Below, piece after piece: positions 9,012 to 17,702 of a DNA stretch of 64,000 nucleotides; the first letter of the stretch is position 1, and each line of letters begins with the position of its first letter. The stretch is from positions 124,001 to 188,000 of the forward strand of contig NZ_JASISM010000003.1 in the NCBI RefSeq assembly GCF_030063145.1, read 5' to 3'. The DNA is from Cryobacterium sp. PH31-L1. GTDB taxonomy: Bacteria; Actinomycetota; Actinomycetes; Actinomycetales; Microbacteriaceae. Position numbers and translations under genes: made by a program. Under the pieces are notes generated by a model. That model did no database searches. It was not told where the DNA came from and saw only the letters and a list, made by a program, of their open reading frames with translations.

Positions 9012-9228
9012 GGCTCCGAAGCCGAGAGCCAGCGCGTCTCGATTTCCAAGGACTTTGAGCAGAGAATCCGGCGTGTGGTGATGGTGCGTGGTATGGATGG
9101 TGTCCCCGTTTGTTTCGGCTCAGGTCAACGCTGATGCGACGCCGGATGGTGCGCTGGCGGCGAACCGATCGGCCCGCCGCGAGCGCTTGTCTGCCTTGAT
9201 TCTGTCACCCCGGCGGCGGCGCAGAACG

Positions 9229-10065
9229 CTATCCGCGGCCGACCCAACGATCCATTGACCGGTAAACGCCGAAAACACGGCCGGCGACGGCGTCCCACGC
9301 GGCCAGCGGCAGCACTCCGCGGAGCACCTTCGACAGGTTCACCGTCCACGGCAGCAACAACTGCGGCTTGCCTGCCAGCATCGCCCGCCAGACCCGATCC
9401 ACCACGTATTCCGGCGTCATCAGCGGGGTGAGCAACGGACCGCGAGCCCCCTCGAACATGCCCGTGTTGATGTAGCTCGGGCAGACCGTGGTCACCTTGA
9501 CCTGCCCGTGGCCCTGCTGCACCAGTTCGAGCCGCAGCGAATCGCTCCAGCCGATCAGGGCGGCTTTCGAGGCGGCATAGACACTCATACGCGGGGTGCT
9601 GAGGGTACCGGCGGCCGAGGCGATGTTCACGATGCGTGATTCGCGGCATCCGCTCGCGATCATCTCCGGCAGGAACTCGCGGGCGATGTACATCGGCGCG
9701 AGCGCGTTGATCTGCATCGTTGGGCGGGTGTCCGCTCCGTTGTCGTGCTCCCAGAAATATTTGCCGCGCACGATTCCGGCGTTGTTGATGACCACGTCGG
9801 GGTCGCCGACCTCGGTGCGCACCCGCTGCGCCGTCTGCGCGATGGCCCCCAGATCGGCGATATCGACAACGTAGGGCGCGATCGTCGTGCGCCCGTTGGA
9901 CAGATCGTTCAGGATGGCGGTGGTCGCCGCGAGCGTGGCACCGTCGCGATCCCAGAGAATGAGCGTTTTCGCCCCCTCGGCGACAGCCCGCTCGGCATAC
10001 AGGCGGCCCATTCCCATGGCTGCTCCGGTAATCAGCACGCGGGCTCCGGCAACGGTTCGACTCAT
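9229..10065 (-). CDS. SDR-family NAD(P)-dependent oxidoreductase
   Basis: A 278-residue classical short-chain dehydrogenase. It has the TGxxxGxG cofactor motif (TGAAMGMG, near residues 13-20), NNAG near residue 90, the catalytic serine in NIASAAG, and the YxxxK pair in YAASKAAL. The longer C-terminus with a PWTVNLSKVL stretch resembles membrane-associated fatty-acyl or acylglycerol-type SDRs, but that is a guess. The frame is open far upstream; the ATG at 10065 gives the normal length and has CATGAT six bases before it, which fits a leaderless transcript. Divergent from the antiporter gene. Confidence 0.85.
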   Translation of the reverse strand: MSRTVAGARVLITGAAMGMGRLYAERAVAEGAKTLILWDRDGATLAATTAILNDLSNGRTTIAPYVVDIADLGAIAQTAQRVRTEVGDPDVVINNAGIVRGKYFWEHDNGADTRPTMQINALAPMYIAREFLPEMIASGCRESRIVNIASAAGTLSTPRMSVYAASKAALIGWSDSLRLELVQQGHGQVKVTTVCPSYINTGMFEGARGPLLTPLMTPEYVVDRVWRAMLAGKPQLLLPWTVNLSKVLRGVLPLAAWDAVAGRVFGVYRSMDRWVGRG

Positions 10066-10147
10066 ACCCCCATCATGCCGCCTGCGAGGGTCGCGCGGGA
10101 CTACGCTCGATTCAGCGCGAGATTGCGGCAGACCGGGGGAGGTGCGC

Positions 10148-11299
10148 ATGGACTTTCGAACCCTCGCGATCATCTCCGTGATCGCACTGCTCGGGCCGCT
10201 GCTGGCCACACCGCGCCGCTGGAACATTCCCGTCGTGATCGGCCAGCTCGCCGCCGGCGTGATCGTCGGCCGCACCGGTTTCGGCCTCATCGACACGTCC
10301 GATCCCACCCTGACTTTTCTCGCAGATATCGGATTCGCGCTGATTATGTTCGTGGCCGGCACACACGTGCCGCTACGCACGGGCGCGATTCGGTCGGCGC
10401 TGTCGGCCGGTTTGCTCCGGGCGATTCTCGTCACAGTGGCGGCGAGCGCGCTCGGCGTGGCCATCGCGTTGATTTTCGGCACGCACCACGCACCCTTATA
10501 TATAGTGCTGCTCGCCTCCTCGTCCGCCGCGCTCGTGCTGCCGCTCATTCACTCGCTGGGACTGCGCGGCCGATCGGTGCTCGAGCTCACCGCGCAAGTC
10601 GCGATCGCCGATATTGCTGCGATCGTGGCACTACCTCTGGCCATCGACCCGCCCAATGCCAGCCGCGCCGCCCTCGGCGCTGCCGCTGTCGCTGTGCTGG
10701 CCGTGATCATCTACATTGTGCTGGCCAGGCTGGAACGCAACGGCTCGCGCATAAAGCTGCACAAGCTGTCGGCCAATCGCAAGTTCGCCCTCGAGCTGCG
10801 CATCCAGTTGGCCATTCTGTTCGCCTTGTCGGCCGTGGCCGTGTTCAGCCACGTCTCAGTCATGCTCGCCGGGTTTGCGTTCGGCCTCGCCGTCGCGGCC
10901 GTCGGCGAACCGCGCCGCCTCGCGCGCCAGTTGTTCGCCCTCGCCGACGGATTCTTCGGGCCGCTGTTCTTCGTCTGGCTCGGCGCCTCGCTCGCGCTTC
11001 GCGACCTCGGAGATCACCCGCAGATGATCGCGCTCGGTCTCGCGCTCGGCGTCGCCACCCTGCTCACCCACGCGACCAGCAGAGCGCTCGGGCTCCCCCT
11101 ATCTTTCGGGCTGCTATCCGCCGCGCAGCTTGGAGTTCCGATCGCGGCCGCCACGATCGGCACCCAGCTGCACGTGCTCGCTCCCGGGGAAGCCGCCGCC
11201 CTGCTGCTCGGGGCGCTCGTGACCATCGCGGTGACCGCGGTGGCGAGCGGATGGGCCAAGCCGCGCGCGGCATCCGTTTCTGGGCTGAAAGCTGCTTAG
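10148..11299 (+). CDS. Cation:proton antiporter (CPA2/Kef type, membrane domain only)
   Basis: A 383-residue protein made almost wholly of hydrophobic helices (about 12), with the CPA2 hallmarks GQLAAGVIVGRTGF (helix 2/3) and IGFALIMFVAGTHV. There is no C-terminal RCK/TrkA-N domain, so it lacks the nucleotide-gated regulatory part found in KefB/C. Likely exchanges Na+ or K+ for protons across the cytoplasmic membrane. GGGGGAGG just before the ATG at 10148 is one of the strongest ribosome sites in the window and decides the start. Its stop codon overlaps that of the convergent DUF3592 gene. Confidence 0.88.
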   Translation: MDFRTLAIISVIALLGPLLATPRRWNIPVVIGQLAAGVIVGRTGFGLIDTSDPTLTFLADIGFALIMFVAGTHVPLRTGAIRSALSAGLLRAILVTVAASALGVAIALIFGTHHAPLYIVLLASSSAALVLPLIHSLGLRGRSVLELTAQVAIADIAAIVALPLAIDPPNASRAALGAAAVAVLAVIIYIVLARLERNGSRIKLHKLSANRKFALELRIQLAILFALSAVAVFSHVSVMLAGFAFGLAVAAVGEPRRLARQLFALADGFFGPLFFVWLGASLALRDLGDHPQMIALGLALGVATLLTHATSRALGLPLSFGLLSAAQLGVPIAAATIGTQLHVLAPGEAAALLLGALVTIAVTAVASGWAKPRAASVSGLKAA

Positions 11300-11664
11300 A
11301 GGAACATCAGCACGATGCCGGCCACACCGGCCAGAACGCCGATGCCGAGCAGCACCAGGCCGATCAGGCGCAGCCCCTTGCCGTCAAGGTCGGGGTCGTG
11401 CGTGCGGCACTTCTCGGGCTGGCGATTGCGAAACCAGACACGTACGTCGTCGCCGGGCACCAGCTGGTGCGTCTCGTGCGTGTCAGCCGCACGCTCGTGC
11501 ACATCGCCGTCGTTATCAAACCAGCGGATGACCGTAGCCGGTCCCGCCGCTGCGATCACGGCACTCGTGCGAGTCCAGCGGCCACTGATCCCGCGAACGG
11601 ACAGACCCACGATATAGAGGACCGCACCGATGATGAGGCCGACGAGGGTGAGAATCTCGCTCAT
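11296..11664 (-). CDS. DUF3592-like small membrane protein
   Basis: About 122 residues. Two hydrophobic helices (roughly residues 4-24 and 97-120) flank an extracytoplasmic-looking beta-rich region containing GDDVRVWFRNRQPEKCR, a layout like DUF3592 proteins, in which a domain between two membrane helices is thought to adopt a small beta fold. No function is known. The frame is open to 11742; I prefer the ATG at 11664 because it places the first helix at the N-terminus, though no good ribosome site marks it. The stop overlaps the antiporter stop on the other strand. Confidence 0.6.
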   Translation of the reverse strand: MSEILTLVGLIIGAVLYIVGLSVRGISGRWTRTSAVIAAAGPATVIRWFDNDGDVHERAADTHETHQLVPGDDVRVWFRNRQPEKCRTHDPDLDGKGLRLIGLVLLGIGVLAGVAGIVLMFL

Positions 11665-11791
11665 GATGCCGGCGAAGTCGAGCGCGTGCACTGCCACCGC
11701 CCATCCCTTGAGTCGTCTATATCGAGGTTCCCGGCGGCGCAAGCACCACTGGCTAAATCGTATCGTTTCACATCAGGCCAGCAGGCCCGTC

Positions 11792-11797
11792 TAGGCT
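11792..11797 (+). promoter_or_regulatory. -10 box (TAGGCT), leaderless start
   Basis: TAGGCT ends six bases before the ATG at 11804; there is no ribosome site in between, so the mRNA probably begins at the start codon. Confidence 0.5.
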
Positions 11798-11803
11798 GAA
11801 TCC

Positions 11804-12799
11804 ATGCGATTTGGACTCTTTGTACCCCAGGGCTGGCGACACGATCTGGTCGGAATCGAACCGGCGGCGCAGTGGGCCACCATGAGCGGCCTGGCCGCGC
11901 ACGCTGATGCCGGCGCCTGGGAGTCGATCTGGGTGTACGACCACTTTCACACCGTTCCGGTGCCGAGCGAGCAGGCCACGCACGAGGCCTGGTCGCTCAT
12001 CTCCGCTTTCGCTGCGACCACGAAACGGGTGCGCCTCGGGCAGATGTGCACCTGTATGAGCTACCGCAACCCCGGCTACCTAGCGAAAGTCGCCGCGACG
12101 GCCGACATCATCTCGGGCGGACGCATCGAGATGGGCATTGGTGCCGGCTGGTACGAGCATGAGTGGCGCGCCTACGGCTACGGGTTTCCCGGCCCCGGCG
12201 AGCGTCTCGCTCGGCTCGACGAGGGTGTGCAGATTATGAAGCAGGCCTGGACGACGGGCACGGCGACCCTCGACGGTGTGCATTATCAAATGGATGGCGC
12301 CATCTTTCGGCCCCTTCCGTTGCAAGCCGGTGGTCTTCCCATTTGGATCGCCGGCGGCGGCGAAAAAGTCACCCTGCGAATCGCCGCACAGTACGCCGAT
12401 TACACCAACTTCGACGGCTCACCGAACGGTTTCTCGCACAAGAGCGCGCTCCTGGCCGAGCACTGCGTGGACCAGGGAACCGACTTCGGGCGCATCGTGC
12501 GCTCGGCTAACTACAACACCGTGATCGGCGCAACCGAAGCCGAAGTTGCCGAACGGCTGGACGCGATCGAGGCCCGGGTTGCCCCGTACCTCGGTGCCGA
12601 GGGAGCCGAGAAGTTCGTGGCGGAGTATCGAAGCGGGAAGGCCCAGGGCGTTGGCACACCGGAACAGGTCATCGAGCGACTGACTGCCATGAAGAAGCGC
12701 GGCCTCGGCTATGCGATCCACTATTTTCCCGAGGCAGCCTACGACCGCTCCGGCATCGAACTGTTCGAGCGCGAGGTCATGCCCGCCCTGCAGCAATGA
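11804..12799 (+). CDS. LLM-class (luciferase-like, probably F420-dependent) oxidoreductase
   Basis: A 331-residue TIM-barrel enzyme of the luciferase-like monooxygenase family. It opens with MRFGLFVPQG and has WVYDHFHTVP, the DIISGGRIEMGIGAGW block and the RLARLDEGVQIMKQAW block, all standard in actinobacterial members that use F420 rather than FMN. The reaction is probably hydride transfer or oxygenation of an unknown substrate in the cytoplasm. Its stop codon is overlapped by the start of the amidohydrolase gene (ATGA), so the two are made together and may act in one pathway. Confidence 0.88.
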   Translation: MRFGLFVPQGWRHDLVGIEPAAQWATMSGLAAHADAGAWESIWVYDHFHTVPVPSEQATHEAWSLISAFAATTKRVRLGQMCTCMSYRNPGYLAKVAATADIISGGRIEMGIGAGWYEHEWRAYGYGFPGPGERLARLDEGVQIMKQAWTTGTATLDGVHYQMDGAIFRPLPLQAGGLPIWIAGGGEKVTLRIAAQYADYTNFDGSPNGFSHKSALLAEHCVDQGTDFGRIVRSANYNTVIGATEAEVAERLDAIEARVAPYLGAEGAEKFVAEYRSGKAQGVGTPEQVIERLTAMKKRGLGYAIHYFPEAAYDRSGIELFEREVMPALQQ

Positions 12800-13689
12800 T
12801 GCTCACCGACAACGAGATACCGGCGTGGTGGCGAGGCCTCGGCCTGCCCGGGCTGGTTGACCTGCACACCCATTTTCTGCCCGAGCGGATGCTGCGGCGC
12901 GTCTGGGCGCACTTCGACGAGATCGAACCGCTGATCGGCCGGGAATGGCCGATCCAATACCGCGACGACCAGGAGTCACGGCTGGCGACGATGCGTCGGC
13001 TGGGCGTGCGGCGCTTCACCGCACTGTCCTACGCGCATCGCCCTGGGATGGCGGCGTCCCTGACCGATTTCTCGCTCGAGCTGGCGGCGGAGCACGCTGA
13101 TTGCGTGCCGAGCGCCACGTTCTACCCGGAGGACGGCGTGCTCGAGCAGGTGCAGTCCGCCCTCGATCGCGGCGCTCGGGTGTTCAAGATTCACGCGCAG
13201 ATCGGGGGATTCGACCTGCGCGAGCCCCGGCTCGACCCGGTCTGGGGCCTGCTCGCCGATGCCGGCATTCCGGTCGTGATCCACGTCGGCAGCGGGCCGG
13301 TCTCCCGCGCGGGATTCACCGGGCCGGACAAGCTCGCGGGAGTTTTGGCGCGGCATCCGCTGTTGACGGCCGTCGTCGCCCATCTCGGTGCCCCGGAATA
13401 CGGCGAGTTTCTCGATCTCGCCGAACGCTACCCGTGGGTGCACCTCGACACCACCATGGTGTTCACCGATTTCTTCGAGCAGCTCGCACCGTTCGACCCG
13501 GCCCTGCTGCCGCGGTTGGCCGACCTGCCCGACCGGGTGGTGCTCGGCAGCGACTTTCCCAACATTCCGTATCCCTATGCGCACCAGCTCGAGTCCCTCG
13601 AACGCCTTCGCGATCGGGAATCGCGGCTCGACGACGACTGGCTGCGCGCCGTCTGCTGGTACAACGGTCTGCGGCTGATCGGCGAATAG
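12796..13689 (+). CDS. Amidohydrolase (amidohydrolase_2 / ACMSD-like) family protein
   Basis: A 297-residue metal-dependent hydrolase or decarboxylase. Metal ligands are visible: HxH in DLHTHF (residues 24 and 26), a histidine in VVIHVGSG, another in VVAHLGAPEYG, and the catalytic aspartate in LGSDFPNIPYPY. This pattern fits the ACMSD/gamma-resorcylate-decarboxylase branch. It is translationally coupled to the LLM oxidoreductase (4-base overlap). The start may be the first or second of two adjacent methionine codons region (ATGATG). Substrate unknown. Confidence 0.85.
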   Translation: MMLTDNEIPAWWRGLGLPGLVDLHTHFLPERMLRRVWAHFDEIEPLIGREWPIQYRDDQESRLATMRRLGVRRFTALSYAHRPGMAASLTDFSLELAAEHADCVPSATFYPEDGVLEQVQSALDRGARVFKIHAQIGGFDLREPRLDPVWGLLADAGIPVVIHVGSGPVSRAGFTGPDKLAGVLARHPLLTAVVAHLGAPEYGEFLDLAERYPWVHLDTTMVFTDFFEQLAPFDPALLPRLADLPDRVVLGSDFPNIPYPYAHQLESLERLRDRESRLDDDWLRAVCWYNGLRLIGE

Positions 13690-13938
13690 CGGTACCCATC
13701 AATCGGCGACGGGGGAGTCGAGAACCGCTCAGACCGGATGCCCCGCCCGCCACTCCGGTAAGAAGTGCGCGAGCGAGGCCAATGCGGCGATTCTCAGCGC
13801 GAAAACCCGGCCAGGCACGTTATTCGTTGCGAGAAATCGCAAGAAAACGCCGCGCGGCGCCCGATACTCTGAGGGAACGCCTTTTTTCGGCGCGCACGCC
13901 CGCCGCGACCGCGGCACTCACTCGAATCGGAGGTTCCC
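13690..13938 (+). promoter_or_regulatory. Upstream region of the DUF6421 operon with an inverted repeat
   Basis: This 249-base gap holds no gene that I can support. It contains TTGCGA-GAAA-TCGCAA at 13827-13842, a clean 6-base inverted repeat that could be an operator. GGAGG lies just before the ATG at 13939. Confidence 0.4.
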
Positions 13939-15339
13939 ATGTCGATATCTGTTGAAAAAACACACGTAGCTAACGCTCTGGTCGGAGAGCCCGAGGTTCT
14001 CGAAGACGAACTCGCGCAGCACCCGTCCTGGCTGAGCCTCAAGGCAGCAGCGACGGCACTGCAGGGTGTGCAGTCTCAGAACGGGTCGATCACCGACGTC
14101 GAGCGGCACGCGGATGCTGACATCTCCGTTTCGCGCATCACCGCCGCGATCACCGACCTCGCGCCGCATTTTGCGCACGACGCCGCGTATCTGGCAGCCC
14201 TCGTCGTAGACTTCGACCGCTGGGCGTCGGACGGATTCGGCGTGCCCGACTTCTACGACTCGCTGCTGGCCTTTCAACCACAGCAGCACCGCGTGAACGG
14301 GCTGCGCCACCTCGTGGTGTTCCCGATGTACACGCAAAACGGCAGCACCAACCGCCTGGTCGAAGCCGTACTGATCGAGGTCATCTGGCCGGAATTCGTC
14401 GGCGAACTCGAGGCCGGGTACACGAACAAGCTGTTCGTACCGATTCGTTTTCTCGACTTCACCCCTGGCTATGACACCAACTCGGCCGTGCTGTTTCCCG
14501 AGACTGTCGCGATGCGCGAGATCCCGACGTTCACCTGGGGTGCGATCTTCGCCGACCGCGAAGCCGCCCGTTTTCGCCGGGTCGTGCGAGCGGCCGCCGA
14601 AATCACGCGGCTTGAGCTGCCGAAGGATGCGGCACTGCTGCTGGAAGATCAGCAACTGACCGAAGAGACCTTCGTCATGTGGGACCTCATTCACGACCGC
14701 ACCCACATGCGCGGCGACCTGCCGTTCGATCCGTTCATGATCAAGCAGCGCATGCCGTTCTTCCTCTACTCACTGGAGGAGTTGCGCTGCGACCTGACCG
14801 CTTTTCGGGAGTCGGTCACGATCTCACAAAGCGAACTGGCCAGCCCCGAGGCCCGTCGGCACGCGAAACTGGTGCAGTACGCGGTCATCTTCGACCGCAT
14901 CTTTCGGTTCGCGATCACCGGCAACCGGGTGCGCAACTACGACGGCCTCGGCGGTCAGCTGCTGTTCGCCTGGATGCACCAGCACGGTGTTCTGCACTGG
15001 ACCGACACCCGGCTCACCTTCGATTGGGAAGCGGTTCCCGAGGTGGTCATCGCGCTCGGCGCGCAGATCGACGAGCTGTACTGGGCGTCGATCGACCGGC
15101 CGAAGAAGGCGCACTGGCTCGCGGCCTACGAGATGATCTCGAAGACTCTCACGCCCAACCCGGCGTCGACCTGGGCCCGCGGGCTGCCGCTCGACGTGCT
15201 GGCCGGCGCACCCAAGGGCTACACCGACCAGGTTCTCGACGACGAATTCCCGCTGTCGATGTTCTTCGAAGCGCTCGAGAAGAAGATGCGCACGGTCATC
15301 GAATCCACGGCCGGCATCACCGCCAGCGCGGTCGACTGA
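13939..15339 (+). CDS. DUF6421 family protein, possible metalloenzyme
   Basis: A 466-residue cytoplasmic protein that I recognise as DUF6421, a family common in actinobacteria and of unknown function. A striking conserved-looking block runs from residue 246 to 290: WDLIHDRTHMRGDLPFDPFM, then EELRCDLTAFRE. It offers an H-x3-H pair (H252, H256) followed by E280, E281 and D285, a layout that could bind zinc as in some metallopeptidases, though it is not HExxH. No signal peptide or membrane helix. GGAGG precedes the ATG. The stop overlaps the start of the SDR gene (TGATG), and these two appear to be a fixed pair. Confidence 0.8.
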   Translation: MSISVEKTHVANALVGEPEVLEDELAQHPSWLSLKAAATALQGVQSQNGSITDVERHADADISVSRITAAITDLAPHFAHDAAYLAALVVDFDRWASDGFGVPDFYDSLLAFQPQQHRVNGLRHLVVFPMYTQNGSTNRLVEAVLIEVIWPEFVGELEAGYTNKLFVPIRFLDFTPGYDTNSAVLFPETVAMREIPTFTWGAIFADREAARFRRVVRAAAEITRLELPKDAALLLEDQQLTEETFVMWDLIHDRTHMRGDLPFDPFMIKQRMPFFLYSLEELRCDLTAFRESVTISQSELASPEARRHAKLVQYAVIFDRIFRFAITGNRVRNYDGLGGQLLFAWMHQHGVLHWTDTRLTFDWEAVPEVVIALGAQIDELYWASIDRPKKAHWLAAYEMISKTLTPNPASTWARGLPLDVLAGAPKGYTDQVLDDEFPLSMFFEALEKKMRTVIESTAGITASAVD

Positions 15340-16001
15340 TGAGCGCCAGTCCGGCCGTTGCCGGCCGCACCGTGCTGATCGCCGGCGCGACCAGCACGGC
15401 CGGGCTGGCAGTGGCGTCATCGCTAGCGGATGCCGGTGCTCGCGTCATCGCCGTCGGCTCCAATCTCGCACGCCTCCAGTCCGTGCTGGCCGTCGCTCCG
15501 AATGCCGCCCTGCACGAGTGCGATCTGACCAATTTTTCCGCGGTAACCGAGGTGGCCGCAGCGGTCGGCCCTATCGACGGGCTGATCCATCTCGTCGGCG
15601 GTTGGCGCGGCGGCGGCGGGCTCGCTGGCCAGACCGACCAGGACTGGGATTTTCTGCACTCTCACGTGGTGACCACGCTGCGCAATACCACCCGGGCCTT
15701 CAACGCCGACCTGCTGGCCTCGTCGGCCGGGCGGCTCGCCATTGTCTCGAGCGTCTCGGTCGACCGGCCTCTCGCCGGCGGCGCGAACTATGCGGCCGCG
15801 AAGTCCGCGGCCGAAACCTGGGTCCGTGCGGTCGGTCAAGGATTTGCGAAAGCCGGCGACAGCGCCGCGGCCGTGATTTTCGTCGTACGTTCGCTGGACG
15901 GGCTCGAAACCGAGCTGGCTACCCGCGTGAGCGGCCTGTGGGATGAGGCGGCGGCATCCGTCAATAACAGTCGGGTTCTGCTCGCGCCTCCCGAAACCTG
16001 A
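15339..16001 (+). CDS. SDR-family oxidoreductase paired with DUF6421
   Basis: A 220-residue short-chain dehydrogenase. GATSTAGLAVA (about residues 16-26) is a slightly altered TGxxxGxG cofactor loop, HLVGG replaces the usual NNAG, SSVSV carries the serine, and YAAAKSAAE has the YxxxK pair, so catalysis should be possible. Shorter than most SDRs (about 250). It starts inside the DUF6421 stop codon, so the two are translationally coupled. No substrate can be inferred; the coupling suggests the SDR acts on or feeds the DUF6421 reaction. Confidence 0.82.
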   Translation: MSASPAVAGRTVLIAGATSTAGLAVASSLADAGARVIAVGSNLARLQSVLAVAPNAALHECDLTNFSAVTEVAAAVGPIDGLIHLVGGWRGGGGLAGQTDQDWDFLHSHVVTTLRNTTRAFNADLLASSAGRLAIVSSVSVDRPLAGGANYAAAKSAAETWVRAVGQGFAKAGDSAAAVIFVVRSLDGLETELATRVSGLWDEAAASVNNSRVLLAPPET

Positions 16002-16156
16002 CACTTACTCGCGGCGCGGGTACGTTTCCACCCCCAGTTTGGCCGGAATCCGTTTTGGGTCGGAACTTTTCCTTAGGGTGAGTCCGGGGCTCTCGCATCA
16101 CCACAGCTTTCTGTGGCCAGAATTTGAACCAGCGGACAGGCAGACACCCCAGCCGA

Positions 16157-16175
16157 CGGTCGATTTTCTCGACCG
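16157..16175 (+). promoter_or_regulatory. Stem-loop upstream of the surface-protein gene
   Basis: CGGTCGA-TTTTC-TCGACCG forms a 7-base stem with a 5-base loop about 50 bases before the ATG at 16227. It has no T-tract, so it is more likely an operator or 5' UTR structure than a terminator. The rest of the gap 16002-16226 shows nothing else I can support. Confidence 0.3.
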
Positions 16176-16226
16176 GCGGTTCCTCCACCAGTGTGATCCA
16201 CACGTCCAGCTTCAAGATTGGCCCCA

Positions 16227-17633
16227 ATGACTTCCGCACGTGTACGTTTTCGAAATCGCGGCTCCGCCGTCGCCCTAGCAGTCGCGGCCGTACTCGCATT
16301 CGGCACCCTGCTCGCCGCGCCGGCCCAGGCCCTCGCACTCGACGATCGCCCCACACACGCCACGGATGTCATCGTCGGTGACATGCTCACTGCCGATGTG
16401 GATCTGACCGCCTGGGATAACAACCCGGACCTCACTTATGTTTGGGTCCGTATTCCAGCCGACTGGTCTGACGGCGTCCCCATCGAGGGCGCTACCGAAA
16501 AGACTTACAAGGTAACTACAGCAGATATCGGCTCGTACGTTCGTGTCGGCGTCTCTGACAACACGCATACGTCGTGGAGCAACGCCACCGACCAGATCTG
16601 GCTCGACCGCACCAATGCTCAGGCTGGCCCGGTCACCATCGCGGGGAACGCCGCGATTGGAGAAACCCTGACCGTCGACGAGGGAACCTGGGCCGACGGC
16701 ACCGTGTTCACTTATCAGTGGGTAGTGTCCGTAGACGGGACTTGGACCGCCATTCCGGGAGCGACCTCGGATTCATTCGTGGTGACCGATGACCTTCTCG
16801 GTCAGCGAATTTCGCTCGCAGTGACCGGAACTTTTCCGGGCTCAGTTCGCACGTTTTACAGCACCAACGGGACTTCTGCCGTTACATTGCCGCTCCTGAC
16901 CGCCGGTACCGTCACGATCTCGGGCTCACCGGTTGTCGGCAGCGTGCTGACCGCGACAGCCGGAAACGATTGGCCCGAGGGAGCAACGCTCGCGTACTCC
17001 TGGGGTTATAGCGCTGGCCAGTCCGGCGGCGAGATCGACGGCGCGACTGGTGCGACCTACACGATCACCGATTCCATGGCGGGCATGCAGATCGCCAGTC
17101 TAGTTACCGCCACCCGCGAGGGGTTCCAGCCGGCATTCGCCAGCGCTTTCACCGACACGGTCACCGCCGCTCAGGCACCCGCCGCCGCCGCCCCGGTCGC
17201 CACCTCGTCCGAGCTGGCCGCCTTCCTGACCGGGGCTGGCGTCGTAACCGGCACGGCGGCATCCGCTGGCCTGCCGGCCGACGGCCTCGACGTGACCAAG
17301 TCGTACACGGCCACCGTGGACTGGGCCGCCGCCGACGGCTTTGTTGACGTCTACGCCTACTCCACGCCGACACTCGTCGGCACGTTCCCCGTCGTCAACG
17401 GCAAGGTGCAGGCCGTTCTGAGTCCCGCCATGCTGGCGCTGCTCGCCTCGGGCTCACACACCCTGGTCTTCACCGGCCAGTCCTCGGGTGCCGTGCAGGC
17501 CGTCGCGTTCAGCATCAGCAAAACCCTCGCCGCCACCGGCGTCGATCCCATCGTGCCGCTCGGCTCCGCCGCGCTGCTGCTTCTGCTCGGTGCCGCGCTC
17601 GTCATCGCGCGTCGCCGCCGCACGCTCGCGTAA
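16227..17633 (+). CDS. LAxTG-anchored cell-surface protein with Ig-like repeats
   Basis: A 468-residue exported protein. A basic N-terminus and hydrophobic core end at AQA-LA, a signal-peptidase site near residue 37. Three similar modules of about 85-90 residues follow, each with a V-T-I-x-G / V-G-x-x-L-T-x start, a 'YxW' core and a GAT..Y.(V/I)T end (approximate residues 40-130, 131-225, 226-310). A fourth, different beta-rich module precedes LAATG (about residues 434-438), a hydrophobic helix and RRRR. This is a sortase sorting signal of the class E (LAxTG) kind, so the protein should be linked to the cell wall. No sortase gene is in the window. An upstream GTG/TTG start in frame (16218) is possible but less likely. 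Confidence 0.85.
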   Translation: MTSARVRFRNRGSAVALAVAAVLAFGTLLAAPAQALALDDRPTHATDVIVGDMLTADVDLTAWDNNPDLTYVWVRIPADWSDGVPIEGATEKTYKVTTADIGSYVRVGVSDNTHTSWSNATDQIWLDRTNAQAGPVTIAGNAAIGETLTVDEGTWADGTVFTYQWVVSVDGTWTAIPGATSDSFVVTDDLLGQRISLAVTGTFPGSVRTFYSTNGTSAVTLPLLTAGTVTISGSPVVGSVLTATAGNDWPEGATLAYSWGYSAGQSGGEIDGATGATYTITDSMAGMQIASLVTATREGFQPAFASAFTDTVTAAQAPAAAAPVATSSELAAFLTGAGVVTGTAASAGLPADGLDVTKSYTATVDWAAADGFVDVYAYSTPTLVGTFPVVNGKVQAVLSPAMLALLASGSHTLVFTGQSSGAVQAVAFSISKTLAATGVDPIVPLGSAALLLLLGAALVIARRRRTLA

Positions 17634-17650
17634 CGCAGCAACAATGTGAA

Positions 17651-17680
17651 GGGGCGTGGCCAACGGGCCGCGCCCCTTTT
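17651..17680 (+). terminator. Rho-independent terminator after the surface-protein gene
   Basis: GGGGCG-T-GGCC, a short loop, then GGCC-G-CGCCCC followed by TTTT. It lies 18 bases after the stop codon at 17633 and just before the promoter of the histidine kinase gene. Confidence 0.8.
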
Positions 17681-17690
17681 GCGTGCACGC

Positions 17691-17696
17691 TAGCGT
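17691..17696 (+). promoter_or_regulatory. -10 box (TAGCGT), leaderless start of the two-component operon
   Basis: TAGCGT ends six bases before the ATG at 17703, with no ribosome site between. Confidence 0.5.
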
Positions 17697-17702
17697 GTAG
17701 TC

